Below are positions 45,673 to 57,884 of a stretch of DNA of 64,000 nt, piece after piece. Origin of the DNA: Dendrolimus kikuchii. Its lineage: Eukaryota > Arthropoda > Insecta > Lepidoptera > Lasiocampidae. How positions within the stretch are numbered: position 1 is the first letter of the stretch; each line of letters opens with the position of its first letter. The DNA is taken from the NCBI GenBank assembly GCA_019925095.2, contig CM034402.1, positions 12,163,501 to 12,227,500 of the forward strand, read 5' to 3'. The notes under the pieces are model-generated. The model searched no databases, was not told the origin of the DNA, and was given only the letters and a program-made list of their open reading frames with translations. The position numbers were made by a program, and so were the translations under genes.

Positions 45673-46045
45673 GACGTCATCTAGGATTATGGATAATTCT
45701 GTCGTGTCATAAAAAGACTACTTTACCCCTAAGAACATTGAGGAAGTAAGAGATTACTTTAAAAATATTACTCACAACGAAATCGATGTAGGGGTTTAGA
45801 AATCATAACGGACTATAAAATCGCAGACATAGGTAGGTAAATAAATACCTAAACAAATATATTACACTAATCCTCTAAAATACTTTGAAAGATGTTGTAA
45901 AATTTATTTTTTAATAAGATAGTTTCTTACTTATAATTTTCTAGTTAGCTAATAACATAAATGTTTTATGTCACATAATTTAAAGTATGTAAAATTTGTT
46001 AGATATTATTACTTATACTTCTATTATTTAAAAAAACAAGTTACA

Positions 46046-47224
46046 ATGTCAGAAGCGTGCTCGTCGCGATCCCCGCTGGCCCAGAGGGCCACAATTCTGA
46101 CCAGAATTCACCGGCGTGCAGTGCACGATAGGGCGTCCCCCGCAGGCGACGCTCACCGATGCGCCCCCGTCGGTGTGAATTCTCGCGCATGCGGCGAAGG
46201 GGGCCGCCACCCTTCACGCAGCGCCAAACCTGGCGGGTCGAGAGGAGCAGAGTGCCGTATAGGCACGTGGAATGTGAGAGGTGGGATGAAAGATAAGATG
46301 GACGAAATGATTGATATAATGAATGAGAGAAGCCTGGATGCCTTATGTCTGACAGAGACAAAGCGGAAGGGGTGCGACGTCGATGACCTCCCCGGTGGCA
46401 TGCTTGCTCTGTGGTCCGGCGTGGACCTGGACGAGCGTGCGAGTGGGGGGGTAGGCGTCTTACTCTCATCCCGCTTTGTGTCTGGAGTAAAAGCTTATTG
46501 TCTGGTGAACCCGAGACTTCTCTGGGTCCGCCTAAAACTGGGGATCACGCGAGTTTTTCTGGTCGCAGCTTATGCTCCCGTCAGCTCAGCGGATCCCCAA
46601 GAACTCGAGAAGTTTTGGGAGTCTGTGAGAGAAATTCTGGATCTGGCTGAAGGGAACGAAAGACTAATTATGTGTGGTGATCTTAATGGCTGGGTGGGGA
46701 CCAAACGAGACGGCCTTGAGGCTGTCCTTGGACCCTATGGTGACAAGAGAGTGAACGATGCTGGTAGGCCAATCATAGACGTATGCATGGAAAGAAACTT
46801 GCTTGTGTCGAACACCCTATTCCATCATAAGGATATTCACACGTATACATGGAGAATGAATGATCAGAAAAGTATGATTGATCTAATTTTAATTGATAGT
46901 CGCCTCCGAAACAGAATAATGGATACAAGAGCCTACAGAGGCCCCACTCTTGAAACGGACCACTACCTGGTGATAAGCCGGTTTGTGGGCCTTTTCAAGA
47001 AGTGGAGACACTGGCGAGTGCGTACCAATTTCGGGGAGCTTGAAAGAATAAAGTGTGAAAAATTGGAAGATGTTAGTGTAAGGAGTATGTATGCGCGCCT
47101 AGTCGAAGAAAGGCTTGCAAAAGCGGACTTCTCTGACTTAGATGTGGATAATGACTGGGATAGTATGAAAGAAAGTATAGTGGAAAGCGAAAAGAAGCAT
47201 GTGGATGCGCGAAGAGGCACATAA
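46046..47224 (+). pseudogene. RTE APE-type endonuclease domain
   Basis: Apurinic-like endonuclease that nicks target DNA for reverse transcription. Counting from the Met at 46046, WNVRG is near residue 75, LTETK supplies the metal-binding Glu near 104, GDLNGWVG gives Asp/Asn near 212-214, and TDHYLV gives Asp-His near 305-306. All expected catalytic residues are present. An upstream Met at 45968 adds 26 codons that lie outside the element, before the target duplication, so I reject it as the start. The frame stops at TAA (47222-47224), after GT, where an intact RTE protein would continue; the downstream linker resumes in another frame. Called a pseudogene because it is cut off from RT. Confidence 0.85.
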
Positions 47225-47490
47225 CAACGAAAGGTGATGAATGGTGGGACGCGGATGTTAAATCCAGCGTAGAGAGAAAGAGAAAAGCCTGGCTGGATTA
47301 TGTTGCTTCCTTGCAACAGAATGACAGTATGAAAGAGATGAAGAAAGAAATTTATCGCCTCTGCAAGAATGAAACCAAAGCTTTAGTGAAAGAGAAGCGT
47401 GAAAGAATAAAATTGAAAGAAGAAGAGAAGCTGACGGAGAACTTCGAGGCGAATACCAAACTCTTTTGGAGAGAGGTTAAGAAGTCCTGA
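47218..47490 (+). pseudogene. RTE linker between endonuclease and RT, frameshifted
   Basis: In a different frame from the endonuclease: ITTKGDEWWDADVKSS, KRKAWLDYVAS and a Lys/Glu-rich stretch ending NTKLFWREVKKS and TGA at 47488. This is the RTE region preceding RT motif 0. The stop coincides with an internal deletion that removed RT motifs 0-1. Confidence 0.75.
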
Positions 47491-47491
47491 G

Positions 47492-48028
47492 ATGATCAAA
47501 TCTGGTGGAACCTGCGTCCGGGACGCTTTCCTGTCCTTATGCAACTTGTGCTGGAGGACGGGAAAGGTTCCCAAGGACTGGAGGCGCGCTGTCATCGTGC
47601 CCTTGTATAAAGGCAAGGGGTCACGTATGGAGTGCGCCAGCTACAGGGCCATCAGTTTGATCAGCACAGCATCTAAAGTGTATGCGAAGATTATTGAAAA
47701 GAGAATGAGAGTTGTATCCGATGGATTACTGTGGGATGCACAAGGTGGTTTCAGAAATGGAAGGGGATGTATGGATCAAGTTTTCTCTCTCCGCAATATC
47801 GTAGAGAAGCAGCTGGCTATGGGCCGGAAGGTTTTCTGCGGTTTTGTGGATCTAGAGAAAGCATTTGACAGGGTTGTGCGGAAGGACCTCTGGGACATAT
47901 TGCCCGGATATGGGATTAATGGCCAATTGATGCGTGCTGTGCAGTCCACTTACGAGGGCTGTATGGCATGCGTGCGGGTGGAGGGGCTTACATTTGAATG
48001 CGAAGAAAACAAAGGTTATGGTGTTTGA
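47492..48028 (+). pseudogene. RTE reverse transcriptase, N-terminal part only
   Basis: Contains VIVPLYKGKGSRMECASY, RAISLISTASKVYAKI, QGGFRNGRGCMDQVF and GFVDLEKAFDRV (first catalytic Asp motif), then stops abruptly after ACVRVEGL. The motifs that should follow (VRQGC...SPxLFN and the YxDD box) are absent, so the copy cannot reverse transcribe. The deletion junction is near 47985-47995. Confidence 0.85.
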
Positions 48029-48728
48029 AAGAGAAGAAACCAGAACGAATGCAAGGATAATGGTCGATGATGTTATGCTAGAGCAAGTGAATGAGTTTGT
48101 ATATCTTGGATGTGCTTTTAGCAGGGATGGAAGGTACACCGCTGATATAGAAAGAAGAGTGAATTTGGGGAATAGTGTGAATGGAGCGTTAGGTAAACTT
48201 CTAGGCGCTAAGAACCTCAGCCAGAAGGCCCAGCTCGCCGTACACAACGCGGTGCTGGTACCTACGCTCACGTATGGATGCGAGAGTTGGGTATGGAAGA
48301 GAGAGCATGAAAGTAGAGTAAACGCGGTCGAGATGCGAGCACTGCGCAAAATCTGCGGAGTGACGCTCGCGGACCGCGTTCGTAATACCGAAGTAAGAAA
48401 GAGAGTTGGTCTGAAAGAGAGTGTCGGGGTGAAGGTAAGGAAAGGAATGCTCCGGTGGTTCGGGCATGTGGAAAGAATGCATGATGAAAGAATGACTAAA
48501 CAGACATACAATGCAAAAGTGGATGGATGCAGAAGTCGTGGAAGGCCACGACACACCTTCCATGATCAAATTGATCGTGTACTAGCAGAAGGTGATGTCA
48601 GGAGCCTTAAGAACAGACGAGTGTGCATGACAAGAGTTATGAATGTCAAAGAGGCAAGTGAGGTGTGTAAGAATAAGCCTAAATGGCACTCTGTTGTTCG
48701 TGCCTACCCCGCAAGGGAACTGGCGTGA
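47975..48728 (+). pseudogene. RTE C-terminal region after the deletion
   Basis: Frame resumes as GLHLNAKKTKVMVFE, followed by LEQVNEFVYLGCAFSRDGRY, GCESWVWKREHESRVN, ALRKICGVTLADRV, RWFGHVERMHDERM and SRGRPRHTFHDQID, ending YPARELA and TGA. This region follows YxDD in RTE proteins. It is open to its natural stop, and the 3' fragments elsewhere in the window are copies of it. A longer upstream start (47934) is out of frame with the real RT and is not meaningful. Confidence 0.85.
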
Positions 48729-48927
48729 AGTTATGTATGTATGTATGTATGTAAGTTACAACGCTGTTAACGTCCAATGTTTCGTAATTATCTACAATTA
48801 AAACAGCTATCATATTCATATTTCTATTTGTGTTTATTTCTAACATTTTCTACTTAAAATAAGGTCCTAAAATATAAAAATAAAGTCCTTTAAATCAGTT
48901 TGAATATTCATCTAAAAACTGTACTCA

Positions 48928-49167
48928 TCTATATAGATAAATAACATTCTGTGTTTTTAATGTCAAAATAATATCAAGTGATTTTTTTTACATTTTTGTC
49001 TGTCTGGATGTTCCGGCTATTGTCTGAAATGGCTGGACCGATTTTGACGGGACTTTCACTGGCAGATAGCTGATATTATAAGGAGTAACTTTGGCTACTT
49101 TTTAAATATTTGTTTTAACGTTCCGTGAAAAAAAAATCCACGCGGACAAAGTCGCGAGCACAGCTAG
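48928..49167 (+). mobile_element. Non-autonomous Helitron
   Basis: Begins A|TCTATATAGATAAATAAC and ends GTCGCGAGCACAGCTAG before T. 240 bp. Contains GGCTGGACCGATTTTGACGG. No coding capacity. Confidence 0.6.
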
Positions 49168-49169
49168 TG

Positions 49170-50440
49170 TTATATAAAACGCTTTGGTACTTTTAATTAA
49201 AGAGAAACCTTTGATTGAAATCTGTCCAAACCAAACAGGGAGAAGCTGTCATTAAAAGGCGAATTACCTCTTAATTAGAGATACGAGTAGGCATTTGAAA
49301 CACGAGACCTTCCCTTAATTTAAAGGGACCAATGGGACGAATCGGGTACTTTTTCTGGTAATTTAACTTGAGGTTCTATTCAGTGGTTCTCGGTATACGA
49401 CCAGACGTGCCTTGAAAACAGATCCACGATTAGTGCTGGCTCCGTTTCTTTTTCTTCACTCCTTTATAGTGATAGGCTACGAAATTATTTATAGAAGTTC
49501 CTAAAAGAGATACAATTATTTATAAGGTAACGCCAACGCTACTAAGGAAGCTAGTAGTTTAGTTTAGTTTCTACAAGAAAGTAAGATTTTTTTCTGTATA
49601 AATAATGATTTGTTCGAGAAAGTCACAACAAGAGAAAATACCAAGTGATAGTCAAACAATTGTTTGTTTTATCATTATCGGGCCCGGAAGACGTTGCCCT
49701 GATCTGAAAAAATATAAATATAGAATGTAGCGTGACATACCGGGCACAATTGTAAATTTAAACCACTCAACGACCCACTCAAACACACATTTTTTTTAGA
49801 AAATCGATCTAGTGGTTTAGGATAAGTTTTGTAATATACACACACACAAAAGAATTGTCTATATAAATATAATTAAATTACATAAAGACCCAAGGCTTGA
49901 ATTGTATAGACTAATATACAGGCAATATTATAATTGAAAAATTATAACAATATTTTTAGTTTATCACAATTTATACGTCCCAATAAACATACCCGAAATT
50001 CAAAGAGCAAGTAATTTTGATCGCTGACATTTAATTAACATTAAAGAAGCGTCGAGCGAAGTGTGTTTCAATTCCTCTTATATTGGAAAGATGACCTTGA
50101 AATAAAACTTAAAAGCGATATCATCCTCGTGTAGTAACTTAGAGTGATAATGCGTGAAATAAATTAGTGTCGTCCCGCCGTTTTATAGGCTTAGCTCTTG
50201 CGAGCCTTGGCGATCCCCGGGCCGGTCACTCGGTCAACCTTTTGTAGTAAACGTGTTCCATTAATCAAGGGATGGTTCGCGCTCAAGTATTTTTACGTCC
50301 GCTCCGCCGCGTGCCGTTGACAATATAAACCTTTTCCCACCTATTCAAACTTTGTAAGGAAACTACGCTAATATTATGTCAATGTGTTAGTAGATAAATG
50401 AGGAAAAATTATTCTCATCTTCTTTCATTCAGCTTTTACT
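49170..50440. other. Noncoding interval with a GC-richer patch
   Basis: 50190-50330 (GATCCCCGGGCCGGTCACTC, CCGCTCCGCCGCGTGCCG) is richer in GC than its surroundings. No frame or family recognised. Confidence 0.4.
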
Positions 50441-50449
50441 TAATTTATA

Positions 50450-50695
50450 TCTTATACTAATATATAAAGCTAAAGAGTTTGTTTGCTTGAACGCGCTAAT
50501 CTCAGGAACTATTGGTCTGATTTGAAAAATTATTTCAGTGTTAGATGGCCCATTTATCAAGGAAGGCTATAGGTTATATATCATCACGCTAAGACCAATA
50601 GGAGCGGAGAACCAATAAAGAATGTTTCAAAATGGTTTTTTTTAACTTACTTTTTTAAACTATTCCACGCGGAAGAAGTCGCGGGCAGAAGCTAG
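50450..50695 (+). mobile_element. Non-autonomous Helitron
   Basis: Begins A|TCTTATACTAATATATAAAGC and ends AGTCGCGGGCAGAAGCTAG before T. 246 bp. The phrases CGCGCTAATCTCAGGAACTA and CACGCTAAGACCAATAGGAG are typical of lepidopteran Helitrons. Confidence 0.78.
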
Positions 50696-50699
50696 TCAA

Positions 50700-51375
50700 T
50701 TATAAAACTTGAAGATTGAATATTTTAAAATGTCTTAATAAAAACTAATTTCAATAACAGTCACTTCTGTTGCCTGTGTTACTACCAGGCAACAACAATA
50801 TTTTAGTTATAATTATGCGTGTAATATATTTATTAAATTTTAAAAAATCTTACTACAAGTAATACAGTATGTTAGCTTACATAATCTTTGTAGTAAATTT
50901 ACTATGCTTGAAGAAAGCCACTTTTCTGAAAATCTACGTCATATAAAAAATTTACAACTATATAATAAATAAGTATACCGAATAAATTGACTAAAAGTTT
51001 TTTTATATACAAAAGATAAATTACTTTAAATTCATTATAGTACACGAAATTTTAGCCTGTGTATATATTTTGCTATATTTACTTCAATAGACCTCGGAAA
51101 ACATATTTTTGTAAATCGACCTTTTTACCCTTTGTTTGGTTTGATGCCTATATTATTTATTGTAAATTTAGTACGGTTACCATTTTGGGTTTCTGTGATA
51201 CGTGTTTTTAAGCTTACCATGTTTCCATGGTATTGGATAGAATAACTGTAAATAAAAATTAGTTATTATTATAGTCCCCAATGATACTTTAAAATGTCTA
51301 AATAAGAATTGTATTCGCGAATTTGCATATTTGTGAAGAGTCCTGGTTAGAAATGCTTGTGAAAACATATGAGAA
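50700..51375. other. AT-rich interval, nothing recognised
   Basis: No supportable gene or repeat. Confidence 0.4.
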
Positions 51376-51382
51376 TATCTGT

Positions 51383-51428
51383 TTTCCCTATTCGTCAGCC
51401 ACCTGTAATCCACTGCTAGGCCTTCCCA
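51383..51428 (-). repeat. Tiny RTE-type 3' fragment
   Basis: GTCAGCCACCTGTAATCCAC plus TGCTAGGCCTTCCC matches the antisense 3' end of the RTE family at 57245-57465. Confidence 0.45.
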
Positions 51429-51618
51429 AGTTTCTAACATAGCGCTTAAGAATCGCCAACATACAATTTTTACCTCATTTTTTAAACTTCGATAATAATT
51501 CAGAAATTAATATTCAACGAAATTTAAACTTAATTACTCAATCATTGAAATAAGAATTCGAAGACATAGAGCTATTAAGGAATATAATATCAAATACCTA
51601 TAACTAAGAATGGAATAT

Positions 51619-51787
51619 ACATACATACATACATACATAACTTCACGCCAGTTCCCTTGCGGGGTAGGCACAAACAACAGAGCGCCATTCAGGATTATTC
51701 TTACACACCTCACTTGCTTCTTTGACATTCTTAACTCTTGTCGTGGACGCTCGTCTGTTACTAAGGCTCCTGACATCACCTTCTGCT
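51619..51787 (-). mobile_element. 5'-truncated RTE LINE insertion, 169 bp
   Basis: (ACAT)n tail, then CTTCACGCCAGTTCCCTTGC to TCACCTTCTGCT. Perfect 12-bp duplication AGAATGGAATAT at 51607-51618 and 51788-51799. Confidence 0.92.
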
Positions 51788-52163
51788 AGAATGGAATATC
51801 AAATAACAATTTTAAAATAATAGATTTTTATTCCACTTACATAAAACCTGTGTAGTGTGTTTTCATCAGTTTTAGTATAGGAGGGTAGGTAAGAAATACC
51901 AAACCCAACGAGCGCTGTAATGACACTGATTTTATTACCGAAAATATCCGAATATAAATGTGTTGTTAAGTGCTAGGCTTCAATTGTACATATTTTGTAC
52001 AACCTGTATAAATTATCATTAATAAACTGTGCTAATATTTCCTAAGTTATAAATTAAAGTCTATTTCTAACTCTGTTGAGTTTACTTTTTTGGGTTACAA
52101 TCCTAGATTAATACGATTTTCCTACTTATTAATGTAACGATAATTGATTTTAATATGTTTGTA

Positions 52164-52450
52164 CATACATACATACATACATAACTTCACGCCAGTTCCC
52201 TTGCGGGGTAGGCACGAACAACAGAGCGCCATTTAGGCCCATTCTTACACACCTCACTTGCTTCTTTGACATTCATAACTCTTGTCATGCACACTCGTCT
52301 GTTCTTAAGGCTCCTGACATCACCCTCCGCTAGTACACGATCAATTTGATCATGGAAGGTGTGTCGTGGCCTTCCACGACTTCTGCATCCATCCACTTTT
52401 GCATTGTATATCTGTTTAGTCATTCTTTCATCATGCATTGTTTCATCATC
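52164..52450 (-). mobile_element. 5'-truncated RTE LINE insertion, 287 bp
   Basis: 9-bp duplication ATGTTTGTA at 52155-52163 and 52451-52459. The minus-strand frame keeps MTKQIYNAKVDGCRSRGR... YPARELA without a stop, but it is only the C-terminus. Confidence 0.9.
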
Positions 52451-52459
52451 ATGTTTGTA

Positions 52460-53010
52460 TACCACATTAAATAAAAATACCGAATAGAACCAATGTAACG
52501 ACCCCCTTAGTAAATGGTGCTAAATAATTAAAAATATACAGGTAACAACAGCATATCCAGCGACGGTTTTGAGCGTACATTCATATATCTTTGTTAAAAG
52601 CAATGCCAGAGCAAGTTAAATTAGTACGAAAACGTGTCCTGGTTTTATTATCCTCCCTGCGAGATTTGTGTACGGCTACACCCGCGGTAAAATGTTAATG
52701 CTGTTGTTTTTACAAATTGTATTATAAAACAGTTTGTTAAATTAATGTACTACCACGTGTTTTCGTATAATTACATTTCGACTGACAAGAGTTGCAGGTT
52801 TTTATAACATTTAAATTTTATCGGCAGTACCATGGATGCTATAAAATCCGATTCCAACGACACCCTTGCTATTTGGCAAGGCTCTTGGTATCTTAATGTT
52901 ATAATACAATTATAAATAATTATACATACTAAATTTTAATTAAAATAAATAAGACTTTACATGTCTAATAATAATAATTGTAATATTATTACAATTATTT
53001 GTATATCTTT
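52460..53010. other. AT-rich interval, nothing recognised
   Basis: No supportable gene. Short AATAATAATT tracts flank the next repeat. Confidence 0.4.
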
Positions 53011-53013
53011 CAA

Positions 53014-53212
53014 GACCACGGGCCATAAAAATGGCCCGGATATTTGGAGGGCTAGCGTGGGGCTATGGGAAGGCCAACACGTAGAGGCCCCTTGACAAAT
53101 TTTATGTAAATGTGGTGTGACACTGATCGGCGATTATCCCTGTCTACATCATATAATAATGCACCCAAGGACAAGCCCCGGCTAGTGTAGGACTATTACA
53201 GTTATTATTATT
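53014..53212. repeat. Interspersed repeat (family D), copy 2
   Basis: Matches 20142-20345 over about 200 bp with some substitutions: GGGAAGGCCAACACGTAGAGG, ATCGGCGATTATCCCTGTCT, GCACCCAAGGACAAGCCCCG. Confidence 0.65.
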
Positions 53213-53214
53213 AC

Positions 53215-54370
53215 ATTGTAATATAATGTTAAAGTAAATCTATAAGCGTATTCTTGTATAATAATGGTGACAGCAAACGGCGGATCAGGAACAAGTCAAG
53301 CCATTGGTCATCTTTGCTCCGACTTATTTCTTCTTTCATTCTTCATATCAGTCTGTTCGTTTGTATAAATCACAGACATTTTTATCAAAATGTGAAATAA
53401 AAATATGGATGAAATTTTAAAGAGTCATCATATATTTATATAATTGGAAAATAAAACAAATGCGCAATGTAATATGTACGTGTCACTAGATAGTTCTTCA
53501 AAATCCATAACCGTTTTACTGTCGTATGATTTAGAATGTGTTAATTTTATAAAGATATAAATATTGTCCCCTCTCTAACTTTTGAACTATAAGTTCTAGT
53601 TTTTTTTAAGGTATAGTAATGTACTAACAAAAACGGAGGTCTTTTACTTCTACAGAAAGTTCAGTATACATGCATTGTGATACACTTAGATTTTGTTCAA
53701 TGACTCTGATCTTTTGAGATAAATAAGACCGACATTACTGCGAAATCGTATCAGGGACGCGATTCTGCAACTTGTGTTGATTCGATTCACAGCATTCACA
53801 TTCACACAATGTACGCCAGGAGGAACAGTGAGGTGTTTTAGCGGGTACTGAGTCACTGAAAAGCACAGCGAGTCCCACATACCTTCAACGAGACCCTCTC
53901 AACCTCTACACTGTACAGTACGTAAATCATTTCACCCCAGAGAAAAAAGGTACACATTTTACAAGATTTTATTTAACAAACAATTACTGCGTTAGGACCA
54001 AAAAATAATACTCACCTTCATGTTAAATATTAAATTCAGCAGATTTTTATGTAAGCCACAGTTTAAAACTAATGTACCCATCTTTTATTGTACTGTTCTT
54101 ATCGTTGTTTTCATAATAGAAAAAACAAAATATAACAAAAAAGCTGCCCTGCATATGTTGATTACAAATGTATGAAATTCTCTATTGTACCTAAAAGCGT
54201 GATGGTATAGTGCCTGTTTTCCTATAAGGTCTCTCTATCTACCTATTTCTCTGCCAATCTAAATCCAGCAGTAGAATGTTTATAGGTTGCTATTACTATA
54301 CTACTTGCTATAGAAGTAGTAAAGCTAACGTAAAATTAATTAAATGAGCTGGAATGGCACAATACTGCTG
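53215..54370. other. AT-rich interval, nothing recognised
   Basis: No gene supported. A 64-codon minus frame at 53686-53880 has no recognisable domain. Confidence 0.4.
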
Positions 54371-54372
54371 TT

Positions 54373-54454
54373 TGTGTTTATTTCTCTGTAAATAACGTAG
54401 CTGAAGTTATACTGTAATAACTTCAGCTACGTTATGTACAGAGAAATAAACACA
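54373..54454. repeat. 38-bp-arm hairpin
   Basis: Arms 54373-54410 and 54417-54454 are reverse complements with one mismatch around the 6-base loop ACTGTA. Third large near-perfect hairpin of the window. No associated transposon ends. Confidence 0.88.
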
Positions 54455-54459
54455 ATATC

Positions 54460-57235
54460 ATTGGCCTGTGCCAATGATAGAACTTCATAGATGAGTTTTA
54501 CTGAACGACATATAAACTTTCACCGTGAGTGTTTACTTAATGTACTGGGGGGCATTCGCATCTCGCCCATTAACGTGAGTGTTAAAGGTAACTTCTTCAT
54601 AACCTTTGTGGCCTTAGTACTTGAATGGTGCGTTATAAATTATACATACCTTACAACAATAGTTTTCACGATAAATTTTAAGAAATACTGTAATATTACT
54701 AAAAATAGTTCGTATTTACTATTAGGTATATTTTTTCTACATTTTGACGTAAATTTTATATAAAAATCATCAATTTTCATCGATGAAAGTAGAGGGCGTC
54801 TATTATAATACAGAAATAAGATTATATATGCTGGAGACGCAATCAGGCAATCTCCGCGGGTAGGGGGTTATGTGTTCAATGTATGGCCATCGTTTATTCC
54901 CCAATTAAGAACTGTTGCCCAGAGAATATAGAATTTCGCACTTACCTCGCAGTCAGCCACCAGCCCACGACAGCGCTTGTTCAGGGGGTCTGCCGTTGCT
55001 TATCACGTGGCGATACAGGTGGCGAAGTCCCTAAACGCGGGCCCCGGGCCGCAAGGGACGCAGATACACTGACCACTTAAGTTTTTAATGGTTTGGGGCA
55101 GTTTTCCTAGTTACTAGGTAACTGGACGCGGAAATCTTCGATAGCTAAATTAGCTTGTAGTTATGCGGGTGCGATACTAGTTCACGTGCGTCACGGTAGC
55201 GTGGCGTTTGGCAAAGTACTGAACTCACGCGCCGAGCGAGCGGCGGCAACATGCGGGGTTGCAAGACGCTATAAACCAAGGCATAATTGCTAATTGGGAA
55301 ATAAGTGGCTCCAACATATGCTATATAAAATACAAAAAAATATATTATGTAGATATAGACTAAAATAATTTGAAGAAAATATATATATATATATATATAT
55401 AAGTAATACATTTCAAATATTAAAAACTGGACAACTTACCCCCTTATTAATTCTGAATGCGATTTTATTTGTAATACTTTTTTAACGTCGTATAACAGCT
55501 ATGAACAAGGAGGTTATTATTTAGATTTAGAGATGTACAGTATTCAATTTGTAATGACAGATGAAAACCACTTCGAACGGAGGTGCACGGATAGATTAAT
55601 AAAAGTACACGAAGTACGAAGTACAGTCACATGCTAAGATTGTAACAAATGGAGATCCATTGTCTCTGTGTATCCCTATAGGTAAAAGGCGTGCTTATAC
55701 ACGTGTATGTGTATGGAAACTCTTAAACTAAAGCAGAAAATACTGTTACAAAGTTACGTATGTTTTAATTAAAACTGTTAGCAACAAAGCAAAGTTATCA
55801 AAAGTTAAACATTATTAAATATGAACCAGGCGACTAAGCAGGCATCAGTTTGATGAGGTAATCCAACTAGCCACATTATACAATGGATACTGTTAAAGTT
55901 CCATATATATATGGTATGTAGTGTAGTGCTACTTTGAAACGTATTGTTATTCTACAATTATAAGTGTTATATACTTACAATTAAATAAACGACAACCTGA
56001 AACAGTTTGACTTGGCTTATTAAAAAGTAAAAGTCCAGTGTTTCAGATATATAACTAGATGGCGTTATCTCAAAATACATCGTGCTTTGTTTTCAATTTC
56101 ATACATATCACATAATTGTATTATTGAAGTCGATTAGTAGTCCAAAATATACCAGTACATAGATTTATTTGTGCGAAATTAAATTAAAAAAAATAATAAT
56201 AAAGAAAATTACATATAGTATATAATATAAGAGTCCTAACACGCTGACCGTATTTGCTCTTCAAATGGCAACGTTATCTCGCTGCTCTAAATCCAAACCA
56301 GCCCCTTTGATCACGTGAGACACCTATCAAACGTGTTAATAGATCTCAATTTATGTGAAATTTTACATGAGCGTGACGATGAATATTAAAAAAACACCCA
56401 GCAACTCACTTTGTTTACTATCGTACAAATAACTGTATTTCAAAGTGTAGTGGCCTCTACATGAACTGCTTTGGGCGGAGGAAAGCTTCTCACTTATGAA
56501 CTTCAGCAGTGACGTCTTTATATTTCAGACAGAAAAACGTTTAGTCGTTTATATTAATTAGTCTTTCCAATATTATTAGAATACCTGTTTTTCCAAATAA
56601 ATTAATAAATTGCGAAACGTGCCGACTCGTTTTAGACATTTCTTATAATAATGTTTTACAGTTCTGGCTTGTTTTTTCAAATAGTTTTATCGATATCTAT
56701 TTTTAATACGTACTACATATTAAAACTTAATCCATATGAATAATTATAATGAAAGTTAATAGTATCAATTTCTCATTAAAACAGCACATTCTGAAATATA
56801 ATCTTGTAAACTTAATTAAGTCAACAGCACTACCTTAGCTAAACTAATTACTTTAGAGTACTTACATTATACATAACCAGGTATTGCCAAAAACACTTCG
56901 ATACCTTCGTCATTGAGATGGTATTAACTCAGCTTCCAAACTTGATATTATTGGGAATAATTAAATTTCCCTAGCGACGCTTAGACTGTGAGATTCTGAG
57001 TCCTTGTATCTTGTAAAGTTTTTCAAATGCTTAACAACCAGTGGATTATAGTGTGTTCACTAAAATCCACTTGTTTCATTTGACACACTGGGTTAACTGG
57101 TAAAATCGCTACAATTACTTGAAAACTCGCCGACAAACATACAATTTACAGTATGGCGACTCGATAAGGCTATTTTGTCCACCTTTTGGGTATTGTACCC
57201 ATGTCTGTTCAGATTTTATATTTGTAGTGTTTAAA
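54460..57235. other. Long interval, AT-rich with a CpG-richer patch
   Basis: 54950-55270 has raised CG (GGCGAAGTCCCTAAACGCGG, CGCGCCGAGCGAGCGGCGGC). A 20-base TA run lies at 55381-55400. No frame, splice pattern or repeat family was recognised elsewhere. Confidence 0.4.
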
Positions 57236-57244
57236 GTAATATTC

Positions 57245-57465
57245 GTCGTCAGCCATTTGCAGTCCACTGCTGGAAATGGCCACCCCAAGAAGGCGCCACT
57301 CATCCCTGTCCTCTGATTTCCTCATCCGGCGCCTACCGGCAACCCTGCACAGGTCGTCGGTCCATCGGGCTGGAGGGCGTCCATCACTACGTTTAACGAG
57401 ACGCGGTCTCCACTCCAGGACTCGTCCGCCCAATCGGCCATCGGTCCTGCCGCAGACGACAAGGT
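57245..57465 (-). pseudogene. C-terminal fragment of a third RTE-type LINE
   Basis: Minus frame reads GGRVLEWRPRLVKRS, GRPPARWTDDLCRVAGRR, DRDEWRLLGVAI and SSGLQMADDE. This matches the RTE C-terminal phrase GRPPxRWTDDxxRVAG ... W..LGEAY. No RT motifs are present; 5'-truncated. Distinct in sequence from the 46 kb RTE family. Confidence 0.7.
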
Positions 57466-57469
57466 AAAA

Positions 57470-57880
57470 TTAAGAAATTAAAATATTGATGTATAAATTA
57501 AAGTTGAATCAATTCCTACTTTACTGATTTGATGTTGTCTGTAAATAAACATAATAAAGCAACAATCAAGTACAAATAAAGTATATACTTAACCACATAA
57601 CAAACATAAATTTTGCCCAATACATTAAAAATATTTTTGACAAATTTTCTGTCAAAGTTTATTTTCAGGGCCACCTTAAGCGTATTGGGCGCCGGGGTGT
57701 GGAAGTCATCCCCCATATTAACAATTAAAAATAGCATTACATGTTTATATTTCATTTTTAGGATCCGCAGCTATTTTGCAGGAATAGAAACCTAATACAA
57801 TCGATATGTTCGTCCATCCCTTTCTTTTTGAGTGTCACAATAATTCTTCCCAGAGCACTGGGTTTATATGGATAAAAATT
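57470..57880. other. AT-rich interval, nothing recognised
   Basis: No supportable gene. Confidence 0.4.
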
Positions 57881-57884
57881 CTCT

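Larger units (their letters stand above)
46047..48752 (+). mobile_element. RTE LINE, internally deleted, 9-bp target duplication
   Basis: Flanked by AAGTTACAA at 46038-46046 and 48753-48761. It contains an intact endonuclease region, a frameshifted linker, a partial RT and an intact C-terminal region, ending in a short (TATG)n tail as RTE elements do. The central RT catalytic part is missing. It is the longest member of the family whose 3' fragments occur at 10227, 25390, 40286, 51619 and 52164. The element begins within its first codons, so it too may be 5'-truncated. Confidence 0.9.

Noticed and set aside
45968..46045. First 26 codons of the 418-aa endonuclease frame
   Set aside because: They lie in host flanking DNA before the 9-bp target duplication.
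47852..48569. 234- and 122-codon minus-strand frames
   Set aside because: Antisense shadows of the RTE C-terminal region; the same shadow recurs at 25556-25925 opposite another RTE fragment.
53686..53880. 64-codon minus-strand frame as a small gene
   Set aside because: No start context, domain or splice partner supports it.
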